A stretch of 64,000 nucleotides of DNA from XYD12-FULL-36-8 sp964391015 (GTDB lineage: Bacteria; Bacteroidota; Ignavibacteria; Ignavibacteriales; Ignavibacteriaceae). A program made the position numbers and the translations under genes. Location of the stretch: positions 51,839-115,838 of the forward strand of contig CAYMKU010000006.1 in NCBI GenBank assembly GCA_964391015.1, in the 5' to 3' direction. Positions 18,274 through 26,877 of the stretch are shown piece after piece (positions within the stretch are counted from its first letter, which is position 1; each line of letters opens with the position of its first letter). The notes under the pieces were generated by a model that was not told the DNA's origin, searched no databases, and was given only the letters and a program-made list of their open reading frames with translations.

Positions 18274-19023
18274 ATGATTTTTTATTTTCGCACACTTAAG
18301 AAATATATTTTATTGATATTGGTTTTTTATCTTTCAGGTTGTGCGCCCAGTAAAGAAACAAGGTATGAGCAAAAACCAAATGAAGAAAAATCGGAGATTA
18401 AACCGACAATTCTATTAAAGACTATGGAAACACGTGAAAGAGAATTTATAAAAGAGAAAAAAATATTATCAGTGGATAGGATTAGCTTTGGATACGACTC
18501 AAACGGAAAATTGACAAACAAAGGAAAAATTTCAACTGCAAAATATGATCAGAAAGGATTCCTAACTGAAACAATGATATTTGATGAAAGGGGAAGGGCA
18601 CAGAATCGTTATGAATATAAGTATGATAATAAAGGATTTCGAATTGAATCGTTAAGATTTGATGCACAGAATAAGCTTGATAAAAAATACACTTATAGTT
18701 ACGATAAACTGGGTAACAAAATTAAGTCAACTCGTTTTAATTTAGAGAGCAAAGCCGAAAAATATTATGAGTATCAGTATAACTCTGATTTAAATTTAAT
18801 CTCAGATGAATGGTACAATATCAGTGGAGAACTGGAATACAAAATAGAAACAGAATATGAAGGTGGTTTCAAATCTGTTTCCTTCAGTTATAATAATAGA
18901 AATCTGGAATACAAGTACATCTTTAAGTATGATGACAAAAAAAATCTAATTGAAGAACAGAAGTTTAATAATACTGGTAAGCTAGTAGGTATTATTCAAT
19001 ATTTGTATAAGTATTATCAATGA
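18274..19023 (+). CDS. Lipoprotein with YD/Rhs-like degenerate repeats
   Basis: A 249-residue protein with a lipoprotein signal (hydrophobic stretch, then LSGC at about residue 23). From residue 70 it consists of repeats of about 20-25 residues with the pattern YxYxYDxxGxxIxSxxF, for example YEYKYDNKGFRIESLRF and YTYSYDKLGNKIKSTRF, similar to YD/Rhs-type wall repeats. Highly charged and Lys/Tyr rich. No catalytic domain. Expected in the periplasm, anchored to a membrane. Function unknown. Confidence 0.75.
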   Translation: MIFYFRTLKKYILLILVFYLSGCAPSKETRYEQKPNEEKSEIKPTILLKTMETREREFIKEKKILSVDRISFGYDSNGKLTNKGKISTAKYDQKGFLTETMIFDERGRAQNRYEYKYDNKGFRIESLRFDAQNKLDKKYTYSYDKLGNKIKSTRFNLESKAEKYYEYQYNSDLNLISDEWYNISGELEYKIETEYEGGFKSVSFSYNNRNLEYKYIFKYDDKKNLIEEQKFNNTGKLVGIIQYLYKYYQ

Positions 19024-19068
19024 ATGATAAAATCAGATTTGTATTAGGATACAAAAGAAATATTTATT

Positions 19069-19092
19069 CTCAACGGGACTATGCCCGTTGAG
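19069..19092. terminator. Bidirectional hairpin between convergent genes
   Basis: Perfect 9-bp stem CTCAACGGG/CCCGTTGAG with a 6-base loop, between the stop of the lipoprotein gene (19023) and the stop of the peptidase gene (19139). There is no long T run, so strength is uncertain. Confidence 0.6.
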
Positions 19093-19138
19093 AATTAGAA
19101 AAGATTTTTACATGATAGGGTTAACAATTTTTTATTAG

Positions 19139-21010
19139 CTACTTCAACAGTTTTTCAATTTCATCCATCACATTGTTCATTCGCTTCATTGTGAGTTCAA
19201 ATGGCTGCTGTGAAAGCGGATCAATTCCTGTATCTTTTATTAAATCTATTGGATATTTAGAACTCCCGCCTTTTAGTAGATGATAATAATCATCGACTGC
19301 CGGTTTCCCTTTATCAAATATATTTTGAGCTATTGCTGTTGCGTATATTATTGAAGTTGAATATTGATAAACATAATAAGCATAATTTATGAAGTGAGGA
19401 ATATAAGCCCATTCATATTGAATATAAGGATCAACTATACAAATACCTTCGTTATTCCCATAATATTTTTTTACCAACCCGTAATAAGTATTACTTAGTG
19501 ATTCACCTGTTAGTGGTTCTCCGCTTTCAATCATTTTGTGAACTTCAAGCTCAAACTCTGCAAATAAAGTTTGTCTAAAAATTGTAGTTCTGAGCAAATC
19601 GAGATAAGAACCAAGAATAGAAAGTTTTTCTTGTTCTGTTTGTGCATGATTAGCCAAATAGTTATTTAGTATAGTTTCGTTTACAGTTGAAGCAATCTCT
19701 GCGACAAAAATTGAATAACCAGCATCAACAAAAGGTTGAGATTTATTAGAATAATAACTGTGCATGGTATGACCAAGTTCATGGGCTAAGGTTGAAAGCG
19801 ATTCGTAATCATCATTCCAATTTGTTAAAATAAAAGGATGAACATCATATGCTGATCCAGACGAATAAGCACCACTTCTTTTTCCAGTTGTTGGATAATA
19901 GTCAATCCATCTATTATTGAACGCAGTTCTAAGTGTATTTTGATAATCGCTTCCTAAGGGATTTAATGCAGTTAAAATTAATTGCTGTCCTTCTTCAATA
20001 GTATAATGTTTCTCGAACTTCTTTACCAAAGGAGTGTATAGATCATAGTAATGAAGCGTATCCACACCAAGCATTTTTTTCTTCAAAGCTAAAAAACGAT
20101 GAAGTGTTGGGAGACTTTTATGGATTTGATTAATTAAGTTTTCATAAACGCTCGTTGGAATATTATTTGAATTTAAAGCATACTCAAGAGATGATTTAAA
20201 TTTTTTGTTTTTTGCAAATGTAAAATCATTTTGGATTTTGCCGGAAAAGTTAGCACCGAGCGTGTTTTGAAATCTGCCATAATTGTTAAAAAAGCTTTCA
20301 AAGATTTTTTTTCTGTCATCTCTGTTGTCTGTTGATCTGTAGCGAGTATAAGAAGATGGAGTTAGTGTAACTTTTTCGTTATTTGATAAAGTTACTTCTG
20401 TAAAGGGCATCTCTGCATTGTTGAAGATACCATAAACATTTGAAGGGGTTTCTGCGGTGATTCCGAAACTTGCGAGTAGCTTTTCTTCACTCGCAGAAAG
20501 AGTATGATCCCGCAGTCGCTGAATATCTTCAATAAACATTTTAAATTCACTAAGCTCTTTCTTCTGAGCGAAGAAATTTTTAAGTACTTGGGGATCAATT
20601 TGTAAAATTTCTGGGTTTATAAAAGCAGTTTTTTGAAATAAATCCGAGCCAAGATTAGATGCAATCTGTGCTGATGCTTGGTTGTCGGAATTTTTTAGAT
20701 CTTCATCTCGCATTTGATTTGCATAGCTGGAAAACTTGTAGAAATCTTTGAGCAAATTCAGATAAGCTTTAAGACCAGCATATAAATCATTGGCGCTGTT
20801 TCCGAGTTTATCCTGATAATCAGCAACTTTTTGAATTTCAGCGGTTATTTTTTCCTTATCAACTGACCACTCTTTTTGTGATTTATATAAGTCCTCCAAG
20901 TTCCATTTGTATTTAGTATCAATATCTTTGCGTTCCAAGGTTTGACTTAGTGCAATTTCGTTTGATGAAAGAAAAAAGATTGTTAGTGACAAAAGCGCTC
21001 CTTTGATCAT
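19139..21010 (-). CDS. pepF: Exported oligoendopeptidase F (M3B metallopeptidase)
   Basis: A 623-residue M3-family zinc peptidase. The catalytic HELGH begins at residue 410 in the family context STLAHELGHTMHSYY, and the third zinc ligand is expected in the following VAEIASTVNETIL segment near 435. The N-terminal segment contains the PepF linker and helical domain (KYKWNLEDLYKS at the start of the mature protein). Unlike typical cytoplasmic PepF it begins with an apparent signal peptide (MIKGALLSLTIFFLSSNEIALSQ), so it likely degrades peptides of about 7-20 residues in the periplasm. ATG at 21010, weak AAAGG upstream. It is convergent with the lipoprotein gene and monocistronic. Confidence 0.93.
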   Translation of the reverse strand: MIKGALLSLTIFFLSSNEIALSQTLERKDIDTKYKWNLEDLYKSQKEWSVDKEKITAEIQKVADYQDKLGNSANDLYAGLKAYLNLLKDFYKFSSYANQMRDEDLKNSDNQASAQIASNLGSDLFQKTAFINPEILQIDPQVLKNFFAQKKELSEFKMFIEDIQRLRDHTLSASEEKLLASFGITAETPSNVYGIFNNAEMPFTEVTLSNNEKVTLTPSSYTRYRSTDNRDDRKKIFESFFNNYGRFQNTLGANFSGKIQNDFTFAKNKKFKSSLEYALNSNNIPTSVYENLINQIHKSLPTLHRFLALKKKMLGVDTLHYYDLYTPLVKKFEKHYTIEEGQQLILTALNPLGSDYQNTLRTAFNNRWIDYYPTTGKRSGAYSSGSAYDVHPFILTNWNDDYESLSTLAHELGHTMHSYYSNKSQPFVDAGYSIFVAEIASTVNETILNNYLANHAQTEQEKLSILGSYLDLLRTTIFRQTLFAEFELEVHKMIESGEPLTGESLSNTYYGLVKKYYGNNEGICIVDPYIQYEWAYIPHFINYAYYVYQYSTSIIYATAIAQNIFDKGKPAVDDYYHLLKGGSSKYPIDLIKDTGIDPLSQQPFELTMKRMNNVMDEIEKLLK

Positions 21011-21160
21011 GTTTATAACCTTTCTGTTTAATTTTTTGCAAGAAAGTTATGGAAATTACTGAAGAAAAATAAAAAAAATGTGATAAGCGGTTGTTAAAAT
21101 TTTTGCGAGCAGTGTTATTGCAAAAACAGTGATTAAGTATTATTTTTCCACTTGTTAAAT

Positions 21161-21234
21161 GGGCTCATAGCTCAGTTGGTTAGAGCAGCTGACTCATAAT
21201 CAGCGGGTCGGAGGTTCAAGTCCTTCTGAGCCCA
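21161..21234 (+). tRNA. tRNA with CAU anticodon (elongator Met or lysidine-modified Ile2)
   Basis: Seven-base acceptor arms GGGCTCA and TGAGCCC pair perfectly, discriminator A, D-arm with AGCTCAGTTGGTTAGAGC, anticodon stem GCTGA/TCAGC around CTCATAA, and a T-arm with GTTCAAGT. The 3' CCA is not encoded. The sequence lacks initiator features. Met versus Ile2 cannot be settled by eye. Confidence 0.95.
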
Positions 21235-21242
21235 CATTAAAG

Positions 21243-21273
21243 ATGCGGAAATAAAATGTTTTCGCATTTTTTG
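21243..21273 (+). terminator. Terminator of the CAU tRNA gene
   Basis: ATGCGGAAA pairs with TTTTCGCAT (one G-U) around a 7-base loop and runs directly into TTTTTT, nine bases past the tRNA. Confidence 0.8.
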
Positions 21274-21631
21274 TTTTAAAGGATTCGAGAAAATCCCGCT
21301 GACAGTGTATGGAGCATGTATGGACTTGGTATGGGGTAACACCACACTTTCAATTGATTTATTGATAAAAAATATTGATTATTTGAAGTGAACATAGATA
21401 CTAAAAACTAAAAAATTCTAGTTATCAATTTCAAACTTTTGCAACGGTCGAACTTCCGAACACATCGCACCGCAGGGCAGTTCACCGCCGTAAAAACATT
21501 TTTTGCCTTTATTAGGTTGGAAAACATGACAAGTGAGGTTAATGAATAAGAAAATGTTAAAACTGTAAATAGCAAATTGAATAATGAGGTTAAAAAATTT
21601 ATTTTTGTTGAAAGAAAAAAGGATATTGATT
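21274..21631. other. Gene-free stretch downstream of the CAU tRNA
   Basis: No coding frame is supported. A short imperfect direct repeat (TGTATGGAGCA, TGTATGGACTT, GGTATGGGGTA) lies at about 21306-21340, and a locally GC-rich patch (about 21445-21500) differs from its surroundings. No copy of the tRNA 3' end was found nearby, so an attachment site is not supported. Confidence 0.4.
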
Positions 21632-22795
21632 ATGGTAATTAAAAGAAACTTAATAATTATAGTAATAAGTGTGATAATACTTTATGCCTGTGAGGAAAAA
21701 AGCATAATAAAAAAAGATGAAATCGAATACGGAGAGTTAGACACTTTTTATAACAGAAAACCATACAAAGAATACGGGAAATGGGGATTCGTAAATAGTA
21801 AAAATGAGGTAGTTATAATGGCAAGGTTTGATAGCGTTTTTAATTTCAATGAAAATAGGTGCCCCATTATAATTGATAAAAAATATGGTGTGATAGATTC
21901 AACAGGCAAAATGATTATAGCTTGTAAATATGATGCAATAAGTAAGTTTAAAGATGGATTTGCAATCATAGCAAAAAAAGAATGGGATGACTTAGAAAGG
22001 GGACACCATTGGAAATATGGAATCATTAAAAGTGACGGCGAATTATTTACAAATATAAATTATGAGGACCCAAGGTTTTTTAGAGAAGGATTGATTGCGT
22101 TTAGAGTGGAGATGGAAAACAAAAGATATTATGAAGACATAGAATTATTTGAAAAATATGACCTGGATAAAATAGTGAGTAGAACCCAAACCCACTGGGG
22201 ATATATGAATAATAAGGGAGAAATAATAATTAAACCCAAAAACTATTATGAAATAGACTGGACAAAAAAGAAAACAAATGGTTACTATTTTAGAAATTAT
22301 AATACATTAGACATGTACTTTATTAAAGACTGGATGAAATGCTTAAATAGTATAGTGGATGGTAAAACCGGACAAAGCGAGCCTGTGGATGATTTTAGAG
22401 AGGGATATGCACTGATTACAACGTTTGAAGCCTGTGGATGGATTAATAAAACTGGTAGATTTATTATCCCATTGAAATATAAAAATGCAAAGTATTTTAC
22501 AGAAGATCTTGCTGCCGTTGAATTAAAAGGTAAATGGGGTTACATAGATAAAAAAAGTAGAATGATAATAAATAATGAATTTGATGATGCGGAACAATTT
22601 AATGAAGGGATCGCAGGAATATGCAAGAAAGGGCTATGGGGATATATAGATAAGGAAGGTAAAAGCATAACACCCATAAAATATGATGAAGTGAAAACAT
22701 TTAATAATGGAAAAGGCGAAGCGAAAATGGGCAATTTAATAATCACAATTGATAAAAATGGAAAAGAGATAGGTACTATTGAACACATAATGTAA
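21632..22795 (+). CDS. WG-repeat lipoprotein
   Basis: A 387-residue protein. The ATG at 21632 is chosen over the one at 21584 because AAAGGA lies about 8 bases upstream and it gives a clean lipoprotein signal (MVIKRNLIIIVISVIILYAC). The body contains at least five WG (KWG) repeats: KWGFVNSKNEVV near residue 48, YGVIDSTGKMII, HWGYMNNKGEII, CGWINKTGRFIIP and KWGYIDKKSRMI, ending with LWGYIDKEGKSITP. These repeats form beta-sheet surfaces of unknown purpose. Codons are exceptionally AT-rich (many ATA, AAA), more so than neighbouring housekeeping genes, which suggests horizontal acquisition or weak selection. Confidence 0.88.
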   Translation: MVIKRNLIIIVISVIILYACEEKSIIKKDEIEYGELDTFYNRKPYKEYGKWGFVNSKNEVVIMARFDSVFNFNENRCPIIIDKKYGVIDSTGKMIIACKYDAISKFKDGFAIIAKKEWDDLERGHHWKYGIIKSDGELFTNINYEDPRFFREGLIAFRVEMENKRYYEDIELFEKYDLDKIVSRTQTHWGYMNNKGEIIIKPKNYYEIDWTKKKTNGYYFRNYNTLDMYFIKDWMKCLNSIVDGKTGQSEPVDDFREGYALITTFEACGWINKTGRFIIPLKYKNAKYFTEDLAAVELKGKWGYIDKKSRMIINNEFDDAEQFNEGIAGICKKGLWGYIDKEGKSITPIKYDEVKTFNNGKGEAKMGNLIITIDKNGKEIGTIEHIM

Positions 22796-23187
22796 AATAT
22801 ATTTGTTTGTGAGAGGCGGAGATTAAAGTAAGATAATTGTTAAGATAAAGAGAATAGAAAAAAACAGTTATAATGAAGCGAACAGAGTAATATAAACTTT
22901 AATGAAAGAATCGGAAAAGCCGTTTGCGAAACTTGAATGGCTTTAGATACAAAAAGTTTTACGAAGTAAAGCTCTTGCTGAGTCTGTAAAATAATTTGTG
23001 TACATGGGAAAGGGCGTCAAAGAAAAGTCTGCGTCTTTGATACTATTTATTCTCTTCTATTCTTGGTTCCGATTTTCATCTGGATAAACTCCAGAAAAAC
23101 AGAAAAAGAACATGTAATGAAAAATCTTAAATGTGTTCTTTTGTCTTGATACAAATAAGAAACTTTTAAAAAACTATGGCTAAAGGA
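22796..23187. other. Intergenic stretch, no gene seen
   Basis: About 390 bp with no supported frame or RNA. A weak 7-bp inverted repeat (TCAAAGA ... TCTTTGA) lies near 23016-23040 and may terminate transcription. Confidence 0.4.
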
Positions 23188-23367
23188 TTATTTAATCGCA
23201 GCTTTAATTTTCTTAACAGCATCCTTCGAATAATAACTGCAAACTCCTTTTTTCAATTCAGGTTTGAGATTGAGTGCTTTAATTGTCTTTGATATGATTG
23301 GACCAGCAACTCCTAATTCTTTAGCAATTGCGCCGGTAGATAATAAATTTGTTTTTTCTGCTGCCAT
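23188..23367 (-). CDS. Very small helix-turn-helix protein
   Basis: A 59-residue basic protein starting at the ATG at 23367, which has GGGAG six bases upstream. LSTGAIAKELGVAGPIISKTIKAL (written here as one HTH from about residue 8 to 31) followed by YYSKDAVKKIKAA resembles a MerR-like or excisionase-like winged helix with a tyrosine wing. It probably binds DNA. No adjacent regulated operon is obvious; the divergent space to the right is gene-free. Could be a chromosomal regulator or a relic of a mobile element. Confidence 0.65.
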   Translation of the reverse strand: MAAEKTNLLSTGAIAKELGVAGPIISKTIKALNLKPELKKGVCSYYSKDAVKKIKAAIK

Positions 23368-23528
23368 GATATTACTCCCTTTGTTTAGGAAATGAAACAA
23401 AAATTACTAAAGCAAAATAAAAAAAGAGAAGGAAAGAAAGTAGCTAAGGTTTACTTGATGATTATTAATTTATATGGTTTCAGGAATAACCAAGTGCAAA
23501 GATAAAATTCGAGCAATTTTATTTAAAA

Positions 23529-24170
23529 CTATTTCCTGCTTTTCAACTTGTGACGTGCAAACTCTGAGATTGCTGGTATGACTGATATTACAATTATCAC
23601 TACAATTACCAGTGAAAAGTTTTTTTGTACAACCGGAATGTTTCCAAAGAAATAACCGCCAAACACAAAAACTGAAATCCAGATAATTCCACCGGCTACA
23701 TCATTTAGTACAAAGCGGGAATATTGCATTTTTCCTAACCCGGCGACAAAAGGAGAGAAAGTTCTAATGATAGGGAAAAAGCGTGCGAGGATTATTGTCT
23801 TTCCTCCATGTTTTTCATAAAACCTTTGTGTCTTTTCAAGATATTCTCTCTTCAAAAGTCTGTTGAAGCGTTCAAATAATTTTATTCCGAGTTTTCTTCC
23901 AATCCAGTAGTTTACATTATCACCAATAATAGCTGCTGACACTAAAAGTATTGCTAATAAATAGATATTGAACGAACCCCTTGCAGCAAATGTTCCTGCA
24001 GCAAAAAGTAGTGAATCACCTGGAAGAAATGGAGTAAATACGAATCCGGTTTCAGCAAATATGATGAAGAATAAAATTCCATAAGTGAGTGTTCCATACT
24101 GTATGATCATTTCATTCAGATGGGTATCAATATGTAAAATAAAATCTATAGCTGTCGAAATAAATTCCAT
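23529..24170 (-). CDS. DedA-family (VTT domain) membrane protein
   Basis: A 213-residue integral membrane protein. FAETGFVFTPFLPGDSLLFAAG (about residues 39-60) carries the conserved acidic residue and PGD of the VTT/SNARE-associated domain, and a second arginine-bearing segment (ARFFPIIRTFSPFVAG, about 128-143) is the other signature. DedA proteins move or scramble phospholipids or undecaprenyl-phosphate across the inner membrane and support division and envelope homeostasis. It appears monocistronic. Confidence 0.92.
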   Translation of the reverse strand: MEFISTAIDFILHIDTHLNEMIIQYGTLTYGILFFIIFAETGFVFTPFLPGDSLLFAAGTFAARGSFNIYLLAILLVSAAIIGDNVNYWIGRKLGIKLFERFNRLLKREYLEKTQRFYEKHGGKTIILARFFPIIRTFSPFVAGLGKMQYSRFVLNDVAGGIIWISVFVFGGYFFGNIPVVQKNFSLVIVVIIVISVIPAISEFARHKLKSRK

Positions 24171-24205
24171 GTTGCTTTCTTGTTAATTCGATTTACGTAA
24201 AGGTC

Positions 24206-24268
24206 ATTCCGAATTTATTTCGGAATCTACACTTAGCAAATTATCAGATGCTGAAATGAATTCAGCAT
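24206..24268. repeat. Pair of REP-like palindromes (G and H)
   Basis: Hairpin G at 24206-24226: ATTCCGAA/TTCGGAAT with a 5-base loop. Hairpin H at 24248-24268: ATGCTGAA/TTCAGCAT with a 5-base loop. The two have the same stem length and loop length and sit 21 bp apart in the short gap between two minus-strand genes. A CATTCA-rich run follows at about 24270-24315. Confidence 0.7.
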
Positions 24269-24316
24269 GAATTCAATAACTCCATCATTCAACCATTCAA
24301 CAAATCAGTCATTCAG

Positions 24317-25651
24317 TTAATCATCAATCTTTCCTTTCCAAAGGTATTCATTGGTTTCTTTCACAATAATTTTGTTCAAGAAAATCAATGAAATCAAATT
24401 TGGAATTGCCATCAACGCATTTGTAATATCTGCAAAAGACCAAACAGCCTTAAGAGAAAGTACCGAACCAACCATCACAAACACTACCCAAAGCCATCTA
24501 TAGGTTTTTGTTACTTTATTTCCGAACAAATATTCTGCTGCTTTCTCTCCATAATATGACCAGCCCAAGATTGTCGAAAAAACAAAGGTAAGTAGTCCAA
24601 CAGTTAGGACTATCGGACCAACCACAGGTAGATCTGAAAAAGCTGCTTTGGTTAGAGAAGCACCATTTAAACCTTGTGTCCATTCAGTTGAATTAACTAT
24701 TACAATTCCAGTGAACGCACAAACGACAACTGTATCCCAAAATGTTCCTGTTGAAGAAACCAATGCTTGTCGAACAGGGTTTTTTGTTTGAGCGGCTGCT
24801 GCAACTATCGGTGCACTTCCAAGTCCAGATTCATTTGAGAATAATCCTCGCGCAATTCCAAATCTGATTGCTTCTTTTACACCTGCTCCTAAGAATCCAC
24901 CTATTGCAGCTTGACCTGTAAATGCAGTGTTGAAAATTAGATTAAATGTGTTTGGCAAGTTTGAAAGGTTCATGAATAAAATGATCAAGCAGCCAAGCAC
25001 GTAGAAAACAGCCATGAATGGTACAAGCGCTTCACAAACTTTTGCAATTGATTTTATTCCTCCAATTATTACAACAGCTGTTAATACCGTCATGATAATT
25101 CCAGTTATCCATGGAGAAATTTGAAAAGTCTCATTCACCAGATGAGAAATTGAATTTGCTTGAACCATGTTTCCAATTCCGAAAGCAGTCACTGCTGTCA
25201 GTGCTGCGAAAGCAACTGCTAATAATTTATTATTCATCCCTCGTTCCAATACATACATTGGACCGCCTGCCATTAATCCATCCTTAGTTGTTACACGATA
25301 TTTTACAGAAAGCAGTGCTTCAGAATATTTAGTAGCAATACCGAAAACACCTGTTAACCACATCCATAAAACAGCACCCGGTCCGCCACTTGCAACAGCA
25401 GTTGCAACTCCTACAATATTTCCTGTTCCTATAGTTGCAGCTAATGCAGTTGTCATTGCACCAAACTGACTAATATCGCCTTCTCCTTCTTTGCTTCGGC
25501 TGAATGAAATTTTAATTGCTTTCCCGATAAATCTTTGAATGAACTTGAGTCGAATGGTTAGAAAAATATGAGTTCCAAATAACAATACAAGAAGCGGAAT
25601 TCCCCAAACCAAATCACTGATTTGACCGAGAAGATTTTCTAAACTTTCCAT
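24317..25651 (-). CDS. Sodium:alanine (amino acid) symporter, AGCS family
   Basis: A 444-residue inner-membrane carrier with about 11 hydrophobic segments. The AGCS signature GTGNIVGVATAVASGGPGA lies at about residues 77-95, continuing into WMWLTGVFG; GLGSAPIVAAAAQTKNP (about 275) is the second conserved block. It imports alanine or glycine with sodium. The upstream 340 bp shows no glycine riboswitch that I can recognise. Monocistronic and divergent from nfnA. Confidence 0.95.
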   Translation of the reverse strand: MESLENLLGQISDLVWGIPLLVLLFGTHIFLTIRLKFIQRFIGKAIKISFSRSKEGEGDISQFGAMTTALAATIGTGNIVGVATAVASGGPGAVLWMWLTGVFGIATKYSEALLSVKYRVTTKDGLMAGGPMYVLERGMNNKLLAVAFAALTAVTAFGIGNMVQANSISHLVNETFQISPWITGIIMTVLTAVVIIGGIKSIAKVCEALVPFMAVFYVLGCLIILFMNLSNLPNTFNLIFNTAFTGQAAIGGFLGAGVKEAIRFGIARGLFSNESGLGSAPIVAAAAQTKNPVRQALVSSTGTFWDTVVVCAFTGIVIVNSTEWTQGLNGASLTKAAFSDLPVVGPIVLTVGLLTFVFSTILGWSYYGEKAAEYLFGNKVTKTYRWLWVVFVMVGSVLSLKAVWSFADITNALMAIPNLISLIFLNKIIVKETNEYLWKGKIDD

Positions 25652-25993
25652 AGTGTTAAATTTATTTTGTGAATTTATTTTAAGGCAAAAGATAAACTTA
25701 TTTTCCTAAAAAGAATAATAATAATTTGTGAATTGAAGTCAGCTTTCAGGCTAAGTACCAAGAGGCATCTTTATGCGAACACAATATGCTGTGGCAATAT
25801 TTCTTGATAATAAAAAATGATTTTTCACAAATAAGAAAGTCTAATTTTTACTTTTTAATGATTCTCTGATAATTCAAAAAATATTTGCTTTTATTCATTT
25901 AACGCTTACCTTTTAAGTTTACAGTAACAGATTCAAATGGCACATTTTATGTAACTTAAAGCCAATAATTAAAAATAAAATAAAGTCATTCAC
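25652..25993. other. Divergent promoter region between the symporter and nfnA
   Basis: A 342-bp AT-rich intergenic region with no coding frame. It holds the sigma-54-like site at 25938 facing nfnA. A second TGGCA run near 25791 has its -12 box one base out of register and was not accepted. Confidence 0.4.
25938..25952 (+). promoter_or_regulatory. Sigma-54-like promoter of nfnAB
   Basis: TGGCAC (perfect -24) then five bases and ATGT (-12, consensus TTGC; the key G is in register). Predicted transcription start is about 30 bp before the nfnA ATG at 25994. Confidence 0.5.
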
Positions 25994-26839
25994 ATGCCTC
26001 AAATCATATCTGCAAAATTTTTAGCTCCAAACATTAAGCGATTTGATATTTATTCTCCTAAAATTGCTCAAAGAAGAAAACCTGGACAATTTGTAATCAT
26101 TCGTATAGATGATAGTGGAGAACGAATTCCTCTGACCATTGCTGATTCAAATGTTGATGCTGGAACAATAACCATTATTGCTCAAGGTGTAGGGAAGACC
26201 ACGAACGAATTAAATCTACTCGAAACCGGTGACAATATCCTTGATGTTGTTGGTCCGCTTGGTAAACCATCGGAAGTAGAAAACTTTGGAACAGCAGTCA
26301 GCATCGGTGGTGGAGTTGGAACCGCGATTGCTTATCCAACTGCAGTTGGGCTAAAGCAAGCAGGCAATTATACCATTTCAATTATAGGCGGACGTTCAAA
26401 AGAATTTGTAATTCTTGAAGACGAAATGAGAAAAGTTTGTGATGAGGTTTTTGTAACTACTGATGATGGCAGCTATGGTAAAAAAGGATTTGTTACTGAT
26501 AAGTTAAAGGAACTTATAACCACAAAAAAAATCGATTTTGTTTTAGCGATTGGTCCAATACCTATGATGAAAGCAGTTGCTGAAGTTACGCGTGAGAAAA
26601 ATATTAAAACAGTTGTGAGCCTTAACCCAATTATGGTTGACGGAACTGGAATGTGCGGGGGATGCAGAGCAACAGTGGATAACAAGACTGTGTTTGTTTG
26701 TGTTGATGGACCTGAGTTTGATGCTCACAAAGTTGATTTTCAAACTTTGGACAGAAGAAATCGAACTTACTTGATGGATGAAAAAATCTCCAGAGAAAAA
26801 TTTCAATGTGAAAGTGAAAAACATTTTCACGAGAATTAA
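25994..26839 (+). CDS. nfnA: NfnA: small subunit of NADH-dependent ferredoxin:NADP+ oxidoreductase
   Basis: A 281-residue FAD/NAD(H)-binding subunit with the ferredoxin-reductase-like fold: FAD contact RIPLTIAD near residue 44 and NAD-binding GGGVGTAIAYP near 103. The C-terminal DGTGMCGGCR...VCVDGPEFD block (about residues 215-240) carries the cysteines of its [2Fe-2S] cluster. With NfnB it forms the flavin-based electron-bifurcating transhydrogenase coupling NADPH oxidation to NAD+ and ferredoxin reduction (or the reverse). The same fold is called SudB or dihydroorotate dehydrogenase electron-transfer subunit; the immediate nfnB neighbour settles the assignment. Confidence 0.93.
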   Translation: MPQIISAKFLAPNIKRFDIYSPKIAQRRKPGQFVIIRIDDSGERIPLTIADSNVDAGTITIIAQGVGKTTNELNLLETGDNILDVVGPLGKPSEVENFGTAVSIGGGVGTAIAYPTAVGLKQAGNYTISIIGGRSKEFVILEDEMRKVCDEVFVTTDDGSYGKKGFVTDKLKELITTKKIDFVLAIGPIPMMKAVAEVTREKNIKTVVSLNPIMVDGTGMCGGCRATVDNKTVFVCVDGPEFDAHKVDFQTLDRRNRTYLMDEKISREKFQCESEKHFHEN

Positions 26840-26877
26840 TTCAGATAATTTTATTAATAGAAAATACAGAAGTTAAA

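Noticed and set aside
25791..25806. TGGCAATATTTCTTG as another sigma-54 site
   Set aside because: The -12 box is shifted by one base relative to the required spacing.
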